Position numbers and translations under genes: made by a program. The notes under the pieces were generated by a model, which worked only from the letters and a program-made list of their open reading frames with translations, was not told where the DNA came from and searched no databases. A stretch of DNA of 64,000 bases, from NCBI GenBank assembly GCA_039513195.1, contig JBCCRM010000010.1, positions 82,193 through 146,192 on the forward strand, in the 5' to 3' direction. Source of the stretch: Thermohalobaculum sp039513195 (lineage in GTDB: Bacteria; Pseudomonadota; Alphaproteobacteria; Rhodobacterales; Rhodobacteraceae). Positions within the stretch are counted from its first letter, which is position 1. The number at the start of each line of letters is the position of its first letter. Positions 53,101-61,700 of the stretch are shown piece after piece.

Positions 53101-54474
53101 ATGGCTGAAAATCTGCCAAAATACATTGTTCAGGGAGAGACAGCGCGTCTGTTCCCTGTACTGTCGACCACTTCAAAGGAAGGTCGCACAACCTCAATCG
53201 TGCTCGCGTGCATGTCGAAGGTGGACGAGTTGGGCCGTCAGTTGTTGTCCAGTGCCGGCCAGCGTCTCGGAACCCGTGCCCAAGTCGACACCTACACCGA
53301 GATCGTTCCCGCCAAGCTGCCCGCCGACGTAAAGGAGCGTCCGGACGGTCTGATTGCCGTTCGGATTGGATCACGGGAGTGGAAGGCCTTCGTGGAAGCA
53401 AAGGTCGGTTCGAGCGAGCTCGATGCCGATCAGGTCGAGCGCTACCGCAGTCTTGCAAAGGAGAATGGTGTCGACTGCGTGATCACCATCTCGAACCAGT
53501 TCGCCACTATGCCAACGCTCCATCCAGACGAGGGGGTGAGGCGAAGCCGCTCGAAGATACCCGTCATCCATTGGTCTTGGATGCACATCCTCACGGCCGT
53601 GGATTTGCTTATCAACCGCGACGCCGTCGCAGACAAGGATCAGCTGGTCCTGCTTAACGAGCTTCGCCGATTCCTCTCTCACGAAAGTGCGGGCGTGAAG
53701 GGCTTCGACCGGATGCCGAAAGAGTGGTCCGACCTTAACAGGCTGGTTGCCAGCGGCGGCGCTATCCCCACCAAATCGCCCGAAGCGCAGGCCGTCCTCG
53801 ATGCGTGGCACCAAGAAACCCGCGACCTCTCGCTTATCCTGAGCCGCTTGACGGAAACACCGGTCGATCAGCGCCTGCCGCGAAAGCACCTAACCGATCC
53901 CGCGCTGCGGCAGAAAGAGGAACTGGCCACGCTCCGGGAGGAGAAGCAGTTGCGCGTCTCGCTGTCGATTCCTAATGCGGCGGCACCGATCGACGTCGTG
54001 GTCGACCTTGCGCGCCGATGTGTGGACGTTGGCATGACGCTGAGGGCTCCCGAGGAAAAGAAGTCCACCTCTGCACGCGTGAACTGGCTTCTAAAGCAGA
54101 TCAAACCGAAAGAGACCCCCAATCTGCACGTGAAGATAATGTGGCCAGGAAAGAGCGCCGAGACGCAGCACCTTGTGTCCGAACTGAGAAGAGACGTCGC
54201 CGTTGCGAACGAGGGCAAAGAGCATCTCGTGCCGACGTCGTTTCAACTCGTCGAGGTGAAGTCACTCGGCGGTCGGTTTGCACAGCAAACGAACTTCATC
54301 GTCGACGTCGAAGAGATCGTGCCTGCATTCTACCGCTCGTATGGTTCCCGCCTGTCAGCCTGGAAAAGGCCAGCGCCGCGAATGAAGGATGACAGAACCA
54401 ACCCTGCAGATGTCACGACCGAGGCGATAGCGGAGGATGCCGAGGCGTTTGAAGAACGAAACGCGACCGAATGA
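53101..54474 (+). CDS. PD-(D/E)XK nuclease-like protein, stand-alone
   Basis: 457 residues. A PD-(D/E)XK core is visible: Glu67 in DTYTEIVP, P81-D82-G83 in ERPDGLIAVRIG, and E99-A100-K101 in WKAFVEAKVG, followed by QVERYRSLAKENGVDCVITIS, which fits the strand-helix order of the fold. The C-terminal half (about 280-430) forms a separate domain with VDVVVDLARRCVDVGMTL-like strands and no known motif. It is single, surrounded by IS and gene remnants, and its codon use looks less GC-biased than neighbours. A role in defence against foreign DNA is plausible but inferred from fold and location. I cannot name the family with certainty. Confidence 0.72.
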   Translation: MAENLPKYIVQGETARLFPVLSTTSKEGRTTSIVLACMSKVDELGRQLLSSAGQRLGTRAQVDTYTEIVPAKLPADVKERPDGLIAVRIGSREWKAFVEAKVGSSELDADQVERYRSLAKENGVDCVITISNQFATMPTLHPDEGVRRSRSKIPVIHWSWMHILTAVDLLINRDAVADKDQLVLLNELRRFLSHESAGVKGFDRMPKEWSDLNRLVASGGAIPTKSPEAQAVLDAWHQETRDLSLILSRLTETPVDQRLPRKHLTDPALRQKEELATLREEKQLRVSLSIPNAAAPIDVVVDLARRCVDVGMTLRAPEEKKSTSARVNWLLKQIKPKETPNLHVKIMWPGKSAETQHLVSELRRDVAVANEGKEHLVPTSFQLVEVKSLGGRFAQQTNFIVDVEEIVPAFYRSYGSRLSAWKRPAPRMKDDRTNPADVTTEAIAEDAEAFEERNATE

Positions 54475-54599
54475 ACGGAACCGAGCACGCCAGTTTCGTT
54501 TCGGCCCGTAGGCATCGCTGACCGCCCAAGCCGATCTTGCAGGCGCGTCATTGAGAGCTGCCCTTCGCTCAAGGTGCAGCATCCTGCAGCCGGGCCTCG

Positions 54600-55603
54600 C
54601 GATGCGGTGGAAGCTGGCCGGCAGGACATGGATCAGGAACCGGCGGATGAACTCGAACGTGTCGAGGCGCATAATCCTCATGCGGCCGCCGCGCTTGATG
54701 TGGTAGTCCTTCCAGCGGAAGGCGACCGTCCCGGCATCGGTGCTGACGAGGCGGCTATTCGAGATCGCCACCCGGTGGGTGTAGCGGCTGAGATAGGCGA
54801 GCACTGCCTTGGGGCCTCCAAACGGGGGTTTGGCATAGACGACCCACTCTTTCTTGCGCATGGGCGCGAGCCAGGCGGCGAAGGCACGCGCGTCCGCCAG
54901 CCCCTCAAGCTCGCCGAAGAATGCGAGCTTGCCCCCCCTCATGGAGCGCCAGCATCCCCTCGATGAACAGGCGCCGGAAAAGTCGGGCGAGAACGCGCAC
55001 GGGCAGAAAGAACCCGGGACGGCACGGGATCCAGCGCTTGCCATCGGGCGAGAGCCCGCCACCCGGCACGATCATGTGGATGTGTGGGTGGTGGGTAAGC
55101 GCGGAACCCCAGCTGTGCAGCACGGAGGTGAAGCCGATCCGGGCGCCGAGGCGCTTGGGGTCGGCAGCGATCGTCTTGATCGTCTCCGCCGAGGCCTTGA
55201 ACAGCAGGCGGTAGAGCGCGCGCTTGTTCGAATAGGCGAGCCGGGCGATCTCGGCCGGCAGGGTGAAGACGACATGGAAGTAATCGACCGGGAGCAGGTC
55301 CTCCGCTCGGGCCGCCATCCAGTCGCGCGCGGCGGGGCCCTGACACTTCGGACAGTGCCGGTTCTTGCAGGAGTTGCACGAGACGTGCTGGTGGCCGGAG
55401 TCGGCGCAAGCCGCCACGTGCCCGCCAAGTACTTCGGTTCGGCAGGCTTCGATGGCCGACATCACCCTGAGCTGGGCGAGGCCGAAATGCCCGTCATTGG
55501 CCCGCCGCCACGCGGGGCCGTGCTCACGGAAGATGCCGGCGATCTCCAGCTTCGGCCCGCTGCCCGGCAGTCGATTGCATCGCAATCGACGAGAGGGGGG
55601 CAC
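54600..55603 (-). pseudogene. IS91-family HUH transposase, frameshifted and C-terminally truncated
   Basis: Homology begins near 55560 (PKLEIAGIFREHGPAWRRAN) with the zinc-binding NSCKNRHCPKCQ and the HUH motif HHPHIHMIVPGGG. At the seven-C run 54932-54938 the frame changes: EGGQARILRR in one frame becomes EGGKLAFFGELEGLADA in the next, a one-base insertion. The rest continues with AYLSRYTHRVAISN carrying the catalytic Tyr, up to LPASFHRI near 54600, after which IS91 similarity ends. Not functional unless the run is a sequencing error, and the C-terminus is still missing. Confidence 0.82.
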
Positions 55604-55615
55604 CCCGGCGCGGCC

Positions 55616-56000
55616 TCACTCCGGACTCCGTCGCACGGCCTGGTCCTGCAGCCTGGCCCGCATGTCGTAGGGGCTGACCGTGTCCCAGATCGTCTTCGTC
55701 GCGACATGGGTGTACTGGGCCGTGGTCGTGAGCTTGGCATGCCCGAGCACCACCTGGATCACACGCATATCGGTGTTCGCCTCGAGGAGATGCGTCGCGA
55801 AGCTGTGGCGCAGCGTGTGCAGGGTAGCTGCCTTGGCGATGCCCGCCATGGCCTTGGCGGAGGCGACGGCTCGGTTCAGCTGGCGCGGCGAAATCCTTGA
55901 CCGCCCGGATATGGGCCTTCTGGGCCTTCTCGCCCGTGCCACGGATGCGCATGACTTCGATCATCCGCTCACGCAGCGGCGTGGTCCTTTCTTCTGTCAT
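55616..56000 (-). pseudogene. IS91-associated tyrosine recombinase with large internal deletion
   Basis: The start at 56000 gives MTEERTTPLRERMIEVMRIR up to AHIRAVKDFA. Near 55885 the reading jumps, in another frame, to the C-terminal catalytic part PRQLNRAVASAKAMAGIAKA, TLHTLRHSFATHLLEANTD (HxLRH, catalytic Arg/His) and AKLTTTAQYTHVATK with the catalytic Tyr. The core-binding domain and the first catalytic Arg box, around 170-200 residues by comparison with intact relatives, are missing. Confidence 0.8.
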
Positions 56001-56005
56001 GGAAA

Positions 56006-56051
56006 CCTCCTGTCTGACGATGGGAAAGACCCCAATCGTCAGACCAGGAGG
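56006..56051. repeat. Inverted repeat at the end of the IS91-like element
   Basis: CCTCCTGTCTGACGATGGG and, after about seven bases, its near complement CCCAATCGTCAGACCAGGAGG. The stem directly abuts the start of the recombinase gene. It could be an IS91 terminus hairpin recognised by the HUH transposase, or a transcription barrier. Confidence 0.6.
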
Positions 56052-56306
56052 CCCCCTCAGCGAAGACAGATAGACAGATCAGCGCGCGACACCAGCCACA
56101 AGCGCCCCTGCCGCGCGAGCGACTTGGTCCATGGACCGACGGCCATTCTGGACCCTGCCCCCTTGCGGACTTACCGTTCCCACAGAACTCTGGTGGAGTT
56201 TGAATGACTTGCCAGGGTCGGATCGGCGATGAACAAAGACCAAGTTGGTTGCCGGAGCTACAAGAGTATTGAATCGCTCACCATGAAGAGATCGCTCTGA
56301 GCGACG
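56052..56306. other. Gap after the IS91-like element
   Basis: About 255 bases without recognisable genes, between the IS terminus and the end of the GntR regulator gene. No repeat or RNA element seen. Confidence 0.4.
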
Positions 56307-56948
56307 TCATTCAATATGCTGAAGCAAGAGCGGTACGCGTTTGCCTTGCAGCATCATGTGATCGCGCATAAGGCGTGCCGCGTCGGTGCCATCGCCATTG
56401 CTGATGGCCTGAAGAATATCGGCATGTTCTTTCGCCGATTGCGGCAGGCGGCCGCGAATGCTGTAGGGCATTGAGCGATAGGGATTGACGCGGGTTTCGA
56501 TCTCCGCGAGCTGCTCGATCAGCCACGCGTTGCCAGTCGCGCGATGGATCGCCCGGTGGAACTGTAGGTTGGCGCTGGCATAGGCGGTCACGTCTTCGCG
56601 CTCCGCGGCGTCCGCGCAGGTCTCCATACCAAGGACGATCAGCTCTCGTGACTGCTCGGTCAGCCTTTCTGAGGCGAGGCGGCACGCCAACCCCTCCAAT
56701 TCCGCCGCGACCTCGAAGAGATCGATCAGCTCCTTCGCCGAGAGAGCCCGCACAAATGCGCCCTTGCGCGAGCGCGTCTCTAGGAGCCCGCTATCGACGA
56801 GGGAACGCACCGCTTCCCTGACGGGCGTCCGCGAGACTGCGAATCGCTGAGCGAGAGTCGCCTCTTCGAGCTGATCGCCTGGCTTCAAGACGCCTGTGTG
56901 GATCTCCTGCTTCAAAGTCTCGATCAGCCGGTCGGCAACGCGGTTCAT
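56307..56948 (-). CDS. GntR-family regulator, FCD type
   Basis: 213 residues from the ATG at 56948 (a TTG lies two codons before). Winged-helix signature QLEEATLAQRFAVSRTPVREAVRSL at the N-terminus; FCD ligand-binding domain with the metal/carboxylate residues in NLQFHRAIHRATGN and SAKEHADILQAISNGD. FCD regulators sense organic acids. It is divergent from the TRAP-maleate isomerase operon and probably represses it. The palindrome at 57042-57058 is a candidate site. Confidence 0.88.
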   Translation of the reverse strand: MNRVADRLIETLKQEIHTGVLKPGDQLEEATLAQRFAVSRTPVREAVRSLVDSGLLETRSRKGAFVRALSAKELIDLFEVAAELEGLACRLASERLTEQSRELIVLGMETCADAAEREDVTAYASANLQFHRAIHRATGNAWLIEQLAEIETRVNPYRSMPYSIRGRLPQSAKEHADILQAISNGDGTDAARLMRDHMMLQGKRVPLLLQHIE

Positions 56949-57041
56949 CTTCAACCCCCTGGTTTCTCACGGAGTCTGACACCTCAGGCGCACCATGTCG
57001 ATGCGCAAATTCTATCATTGCATCCCCATTGATTTTATCTG

Positions 57042-57058
57042 TATCCATATAATAGATA
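57042..57058. promoter_or_regulatory. Palindromic operator overlapping a TATAAT box, before the maleate TRAP operon
   Basis: TATCCATATAATAGATA: outer arms TATC/GATA are perfectly inverted and 12 of 17 positions agree with the reverse complement. The embedded TATAAT at 57048-57053 is a good -10 hexamer 30 bases before the dctP start, although no clear -35 is seen at normal spacing. Binding of the divergent GntR protein here would block transcription. Confidence 0.45.
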
Positions 57059-57082
57059 AATGAACGCACAAGGGAGGCTTCC

Positions 57083-58069
57083 ATGCGTATCTCAACAGCC
57101 ATCCAAGGCGCAACGCTGTGCACCATGGTGCTGGCAGCGACCGCCCATGCGGACGAGCTCCGGCTCTCCCACCAATGGTCCACCAAGGACATTCGGCACG
57201 AGGTTGCTCAGATCGTCGCCGACGAGGTCGCGGCCGCGGACGTTGACCTCACGATCAAGATCTTCCCTTCGAAGTCGCTCTTCAAACCGCGGGAGCAGTA
57301 TCGCCCTCTAAGCCGCGGTCAGCTCGATATGAGCGTCTTCCCGCTGAGCTACGCCGGCGGCCAGCAGCCTGCGTTCAATCTGACCCTCATGCCCGGGCTG
57401 GTGAAGAACCATGATCATGCGGCGCGCCTCTCGAACTCGCCGTTCATGGAGGCGCTGGAGGCCAAGATGGCCGAGGACGACGTTATGGTCCTCGTGCACG
57501 GCTATCTCGCTGGCGGCTTCGTGGGGAAGGAAAAGTGCATCACGAGCCCCGACGACGTCGACGGCTTGCAGACGCGAGCAGCGGGTAAGTCCTTCGAGCA
57601 GATGCTGGTCGGCGCCGGTGCGTCGATTGCCTCGATGGCATCGTCCGAGATTTACAGCGCGATGCAAACGGGCGTGCTGGATGCGGCCAACACGTCATCT
57701 TCGTCCTTCGTCTCCTACCGGATCTTCGAGCAGGTGGCCTGCTATACGCCTGCCTCTGACGTCGCACTCTGGTTCCTCTACCAGCCGCTTCTCATGAACA
57801 AGAGCACCTTCGAGGGGCTCAGCGCCGAGCAGCAGGACGCCCTGCTGGCCGCCGCCAGCAAGGCCGAGGCCTATTACCTCGAAGAAGCCAAGAAGCAGGA
57901 CTCAGCATCGGTCGAGATCTTCGAGAACGCTGGCGTCGAGATCGCGGAGATGTCTGCCGAGGACTTCGCCGCCTGGAAGGCCCTGGCGCAGGAGACCTCC
58001 TACAAGACTTTCGTGAAGAGCGTGCCGGAGGGGCAGGCGCTCCTCGACATGGCGCTTGCTGTCGAGTGA
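57083..58069 (+). CDS. dctP: TRAP transporter substrate-binding protein (DctP family), maleate locus
   Basis: 328 residues with a signal peptide (up to AATAHA, then DELRLSHQW). It follows GGGAGG closely. DctP features: LSHQWSTKDIRHE, LSRGQLDMSVFPLSYAGG, and GLQTRAAGKSFEQMLVGAGA with the substrate-binding Arg in LQTRAAG. Likely ligand is a small dicarboxylate such as maleate because the isomerase gene is in the same operon. Confidence 0.88.
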   Translation: MRISTAIQGATLCTMVLAATAHADELRLSHQWSTKDIRHEVAQIVADEVAAADVDLTIKIFPSKSLFKPREQYRPLSRGQLDMSVFPLSYAGGQQPAFNLTLMPGLVKNHDHAARLSNSPFMEALEAKMAEDDVMVLVHGYLAGGFVGKEKCITSPDDVDGLQTRAAGKSFEQMLVGAGASIASMASSEIYSAMQTGVLDAANTSSSSFVSYRIFEQVACYTPASDVALWFLYQPLLMNKSTFEGLSAEQQDALLAAASKAEAYYLEEAKKQDSASVEIFENAGVEIAEMSAEDFAAWKALAQETSYKTFVKSVPEGQALLDMALAVE

Positions 58070-58133
58070 ACAGAACCCGGGCGGTGTTGTCCACACGGCC
58101 GCCCGGACGCCCTCACAAGACGGAGGAGACGTC

Positions 58134-58667
58134 ATGGAAACCACAACGCCCGCGCCCCGCGTCGCGCCCCGAAGCTTCCAACGCGCCGTTAACTGGATCT
58201 CCGAAGTGTCGGGCTGGCTGGCCTCCACGATGATCCTCGGCGCGGTCCTGCTGACCTGCCAGATGATCTTCGTCCGGTATGTTCTGAATGCATCCACTGC
58301 CTGGCAGACCGAAGTCGTCATCTACCTGATGATCGGTGGAACGCTCGTCGGTCTCGCCTTTGTTCAGAAGCACAAGGGCCATGTAAACGTAGACCTTCTA
58401 CCGCTTTCCCTGGGGCCAAAGGCTGCGCGGGTGCTCGCCCTCCTCACGCAATCGATCGCAGTGCTGGTGATCGGCGTTTGCCTCGTCCACGGATTCGAGT
58501 TTTGGCATCTCGCCCAGTCCCGCGGCTGGACATCGGACACAGTGACAGCGGTGCCGCTGGGGATCCCCTATCTCGCCCTGCCGGTCGGCCTCGGCCTGAT
58601 GCTCCTGCAGCTCATCGCCGATCTCTTGGACACGCTCCAGGGCATCCAAGCGTCGGAGGTTGACTGA
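58134..58667 (+). CDS. dctQ: TRAP transporter small membrane subunit (DctQ), maleate locus
   Basis: 177 residues from the ATG at 58134, preceded by GGAGGAG. Four membrane segments are predicted (SGWLASTMILGAVLLTCQMI; WQTEVVIYLMIGGTLVGLAFV; ALLTQSIAVLVIGVCLVH; GIPYLALPVGLGLMLLQL) with the family segment QKHKGHVNVDLLP. The stop shares a base with the DctM start (TGATG). Confidence 0.88.
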   Translation: METTTPAPRVAPRSFQRAVNWISEVSGWLASTMILGAVLLTCQMIFVRYVLNASTAWQTEVVIYLMIGGTLVGLAFVQKHKGHVNVDLLPLSLGPKAARVLALLTQSIAVLVIGVCLVHGFEFWHLAQSRGWTSDTVTAVPLGIPYLALPVGLGLMLLQLIADLLDTLQGIQASEVD

Positions 58668-59983
58668 TGGACCCGCTTCTCCTCGGCGCCCTTGTCGGCG
58701 TGATCACAATTGTCGTGCTGTTCTCCGGGATCTCGGTCGCGATCGGCCTCTTATTCGTATCGGCAAGCTTCCTGATCGCCTTCGATGGGTTGCGCTCACT
58801 TGAGCTCATTCCGGAGGTGCTGTTCGGCAAGCTCGACAGCTTTGCGCTGCTCTCTATCCCGATGTTCATCATCATGGGCGCCTCGATCGCCTCCACCCGT
58901 GCCGGCGCTGATCTCTATGAAGCGCTGGAGCGGTGGCTGACCCGGGTGCCTGGCGGTCTCGTGATCTCGAACCTCGGGGCCTGCGCGCTCTTCGCTGCCA
59001 TGTCCGGTTCCAGCCCCGCGACCTGCGCGGCGATCGGCAAAATGGGCATCCCCGAGATGCGCAAGCGCGGCTACCCGGAAGGGATAGCAACCGGCTCCAT
59101 CGCCGCGGGCGGCACGCTCGGCATCCTCATTCCGCCGTCCATCACCATGATCGTCTACGGCATCGCCACCGAGACCTCGATCGGGCGTCTGTTTCTGGCG
59201 GGCGTGATCCCCGGACTGCTGCTCGTGGGCCTCTTTATGGCGTGGTCGATCTATGCGACCTGGGCATCCGGCGAGCGCGCGACGATGGCACGGATCACCT
59301 ATAGCTGGCGCGAGCGCTTCGAGATTATGCCGCGGGTGCTTCCCTTCCTCGCGATCATCGTCGGCGTGCTCTACGCGATGTATGGCGGTATCGCCACGCC
59401 ATCTGAGACGGCGGCGGTCGGCGCGCTGCTTTGCTTGATCGTCGCGATGATCATCTACAAACTGCTCAAACCCTCCGCCCTCTGGTCCGTCCTGCGCGAC
59501 AGCACCAAGGAAAGCGTGATGATCCTCTTCATCATCGCGGCGGCTGGCGTCTTCTCGTACATGCTGTCGAGCCTCTTCATCACCCAGTCCATCGCGGCCT
59601 GGATCAGCGAGCTTGAGGTGAACCGCTGGGTGCTGATGGGGGCAGTCAACGTCTTTCTGATCGTGGCCGGGTTCTTCCTGCCCCCGGTCGCGGTAATTCT
59701 GATGAAAGCGCCGATCCTGCTGCCGGTGATCACCGGTGCTGGGTTCGACCCGATCTGGTTCGCCGTGGTGCTCACCATAAACATGGAGATCGGGCTAATC
59801 TCGCCGCCCGTCGGTCTCAACCTCTACGTGATCAACGGGATCGCGCCCGATATCTCACTGCGAACCATCCTGCTCGGCTCGCTGCCATTCGTGGCCTGCA
59901 TGCTGATCGCGATTGTCCTGCTCTGCCTCTTTCCGGGTCTTGCCACCTGGTTGCCCAATCTCGTCATGGGGCCGGCGCTCTAG
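58667..59983 (+). CDS. dctM: TRAP transporter large membrane subunit (DctM), maleate locus
   Basis: 438 residues, about 12 membrane segments. Motifs: IPMFIIMGASIAS, FAAMSGSSPATCAAIGKMG, IAAGGTLGILIPPSITMIVYG in the first half, and FFLPPVAVILMKAPILLPV, LISPPVGLNLYVINGIAPD in the second. This is the ion-coupled permease of the second TRAP system. It is followed 27 bases later by the isomerase gene. Confidence 0.9.
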   Translation: MDPLLLGALVGVITIVVLFSGISVAIGLLFVSASFLIAFDGLRSLELIPEVLFGKLDSFALLSIPMFIIMGASIASTRAGADLYEALERWLTRVPGGLVISNLGACALFAAMSGSSPATCAAIGKMGIPEMRKRGYPEGIATGSIAAGGTLGILIPPSITMIVYGIATETSIGRLFLAGVIPGLLLVGLFMAWSIYATWASGERATMARITYSWRERFEIMPRVLPFLAIIVGVLYAMYGGIATPSETAAVGALLCLIVAMIIYKLLKPSALWSVLRDSTKESVMILFIIAAAGVFSYMLSSLFITQSIAAWISELEVNRWVLMGAVNVFLIVAGFFLPPVAVILMKAPILLPVITGAGFDPIWFAVVLTINMEIGLISPPVGLNLYVINGIAPDISLRTILLGSLPFVACMLIAIVLLCLFPGLATWLPNLVMGPAL

Positions 59984-60010
59984 GCGTGCGGCATAGAAAG
60001 GAGATCCATC

Positions 60011-60796
60011 ATGACAACCAGTCACCCCTATCGCCGTGTCGGTCTGATCGTGCCGAGCTCCAATGTTACGATGGAGACCGAGATTCCGGCCCTCCTGAAG
60101 GCGCGCGAGGCGATCTTGCCGGACCGCTTCACCTTCCACTCCTCACGCATGCGCATGAAGGCTGTGGTGAAGGAGGAACTAGAGGCTATGGACGCAGACA
60201 GCCTGCGCTGTGCGACCGAGCTTTCCGACGCGGCTGTCGAGCTCCAAGCCTATGCCTGCCTCGTGGCGATCATGTCGATGGGGCTCGGCTACCACCGCAT
60301 GTCATCCAAGAAACTTCATGACGCAACGGTCGCGAACGGATGTCCGACGCCGGTGCTCAACTCGGCCGGCGCCTTAGTAGATAGCTTGCGTGAGATCGGG
60401 GCGAAGAAAGTTTCGATCATCTGTCCTTACATGAAGCCGCTGACGAAGCTGGTCGTCGACTACATCGAGAACGAGGGGATCGAGGTTCAGGACTTCCTGG
60501 CGCTCGAAATCCCCGACAACCTTGCCGTTGCGTCGCAGGATCCAACGGCGCCGGCCGAGCTTTGGCGCAAGCTGGACCTCAGCGGGGTGGACGCGATTGT
60601 CGCCTCGGCCTGCGTGCAGATGCCGTCGCTCCCGGCCATCGAGATGATCGAACGCGCCTCGGGCCTACCTGCGGTCTCGGCAGCCGTGGCGACAACGGCG
60701 AAGATCCTCGAGACGCTCGGCCTCACCGCCGTCGCGCCTGGCGGCGGGGCCCTGCTGTCTGGCGGCAGGCGGGCTCAGCTGCCCCAGGTCGCATGA
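60011..60796 (+). CDS. maiA: Maleate isomerase (maleate cis-trans isomerase)
   Basis: 261 residues, Asp/Glu racemase superfamily. The N-terminus VGLIVPSSNVTMETEIPALL and FHSSRMRMK match maleate isomerase. The two catalytic cysteines are Cys83 (QAYACLVAIMSMG) and Cys201 (VASACVQMPSLPAIE). The enzyme turns maleate into fumarate, which enters the TCA cycle without cofactors. Together with the TRAP genes it makes a compact maleate-use operon. Related EutA/arylmalonate decarboxylase-type proteins are less similar in these motifs. Confidence 0.87.
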   Translation: MTTSHPYRRVGLIVPSSNVTMETEIPALLKAREAILPDRFTFHSSRMRMKAVVKEELEAMDADSLRCATELSDAAVELQAYACLVAIMSMGLGYHRMSSKKLHDATVANGCPTPVLNSAGALVDSLREIGAKKVSIICPYMKPLTKLVVDYIENEGIEVQDFLALEIPDNLAVASQDPTAPAELWRKLDLSGVDAIVASACVQMPSLPAIEMIERASGLPAVSAAVATTAKILETLGLTAVAPGGGALLSGGRRAQLPQVA

Positions 60797-60812
60797 GCCA
60801 GCCTAGCCCGGC

Positions 60813-61604
60813 ATGCCTGCTCTTGCGACGGATGAGGTGGCGCGCCACCCGATCACGCAGGCCACAACGGCGACCTTCGCCGATCTCTACCTAAGGGTGG
60901 CCTTCCTCTTCTTCATTCAGACCGGCTCGAAAGAGATGCGGACGCCCTCCGAAACGTTCGTTGCTGAGGAAGGGGATCTACTCGTCTGCCCACCCGGCTC
61001 GATGGTGACGATGGAGAACCGACCGGTCCTCGGTCGCAGCTACCGCGCAGTCGGCCTCTCCTTTCCGGACCCAATGGTCCGGGCAGTCTTTGCGGGCGGA
61101 TCAAGCCGAACGGCTGGCAACAGCATCCAGCTCCTGCGCGGTGCTGAGCACCAGCCGATGGATATCCTGCCGATCATCGAGGAGACTCTCCAAAACCAGT
61201 CCCTGCCGCCGGTAATCAAACAGAACAGGCTGGCGGAGCCACTGCTCTGGCTAAAGGCCAAGGGGCTTCATCTCTCTGTTCCTTGCCAGGAAGCACCCAT
61301 GAGCCGCGTCCGACGCCTCATCGAGACCGATCTCAGCCATCCGTGGCGGGCCAGTGAGGCGGCGCAGCACCTCGCGATGAGCGAACCGACCTTGCGGCGC
61401 GTGCTCGCCAACGGCGGCCAGGGCTTTGCAAAGATCCTGTTGCACACCCGTCTCGAACGCGGGCTGGGCCTATTGCAGACCTCGGAGGTGGCGATCTCCG
61501 AGATCGCGCTCCGTTGCGGGTTCAAGACCCCGTCGCATTTCTCCGACGCTTTCCGGAAGCGCTTCGGCATTCGTCCAAGAGAGATCCGATCGCCGGGGGA
61601 TTGA
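60813..61604 (+). CDS. AraC-family transcriptional regulator
   Basis: 263 residues from the ATG at 60813, 16 bases after maiA, so probably in the same transcript. Residues 1-130 are a cupin-like sensor portion; the C-terminal 100 residues hold the double helix-turn-helix (WRASEAAQHLAMSEPTLRRVLANGG and VAISEIALRCGFKTPSHFSDAFRKRFGIRPREIR). This gives the operon a second regulator besides the GntR protein. Inducer unknown. Confidence 0.82.
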   Translation: MPALATDEVARHPITQATTATFADLYLRVAFLFFIQTGSKEMRTPSETFVAEEGDLLVCPPGSMVTMENRPVLGRSYRAVGLSFPDPMVRAVFAGGSSRTAGNSIQLLRGAEHQPMDILPIIEETLQNQSLPPVIKQNRLAEPLLWLKAKGLHLSVPCQEAPMSRVRRLIETDLSHPWRASEAAQHLAMSEPTLRRVLANGGQGFAKILLHTRLERGLGLLQTSEVAISEIALRCGFKTPSHFSDAFRKRFGIRPREIRSPGD

Positions 61605-61700
61605 TCGTTTGACGAAAAACATCGAGCGCGCTTCGGAAGTCGCCCACTGCGCTGTCGCCTAGATCACTTTCATCGCAACTCGATATGAAAGGAAGCGCCC

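Larger units (their letters stand above)
54600..56051 (-). mobile_element. IS91-family element remnant (transposase plus tyrosine recombinase)
   Basis: Minus-strand arrangement of a tyrosine recombinase gene followed by a HUH/Y1 transposase gene, as in IS91 relatives from Rhodobacterales. Both genes are broken (see separate entries). A near-perfect inverted repeat at 56006-56051 lies at the upstream end. On the other side homology stops near 54600, so that terminus is lost. Confidence 0.8.

Noticed and set aside
54932..54938. Programmed ribosomal frameshift in the IS91 transposase
   Set aside because: The run is a plausible slip site, but IS91 transposases are normally one frame and the gene is also truncated, so mutation or sequencing error is simpler.
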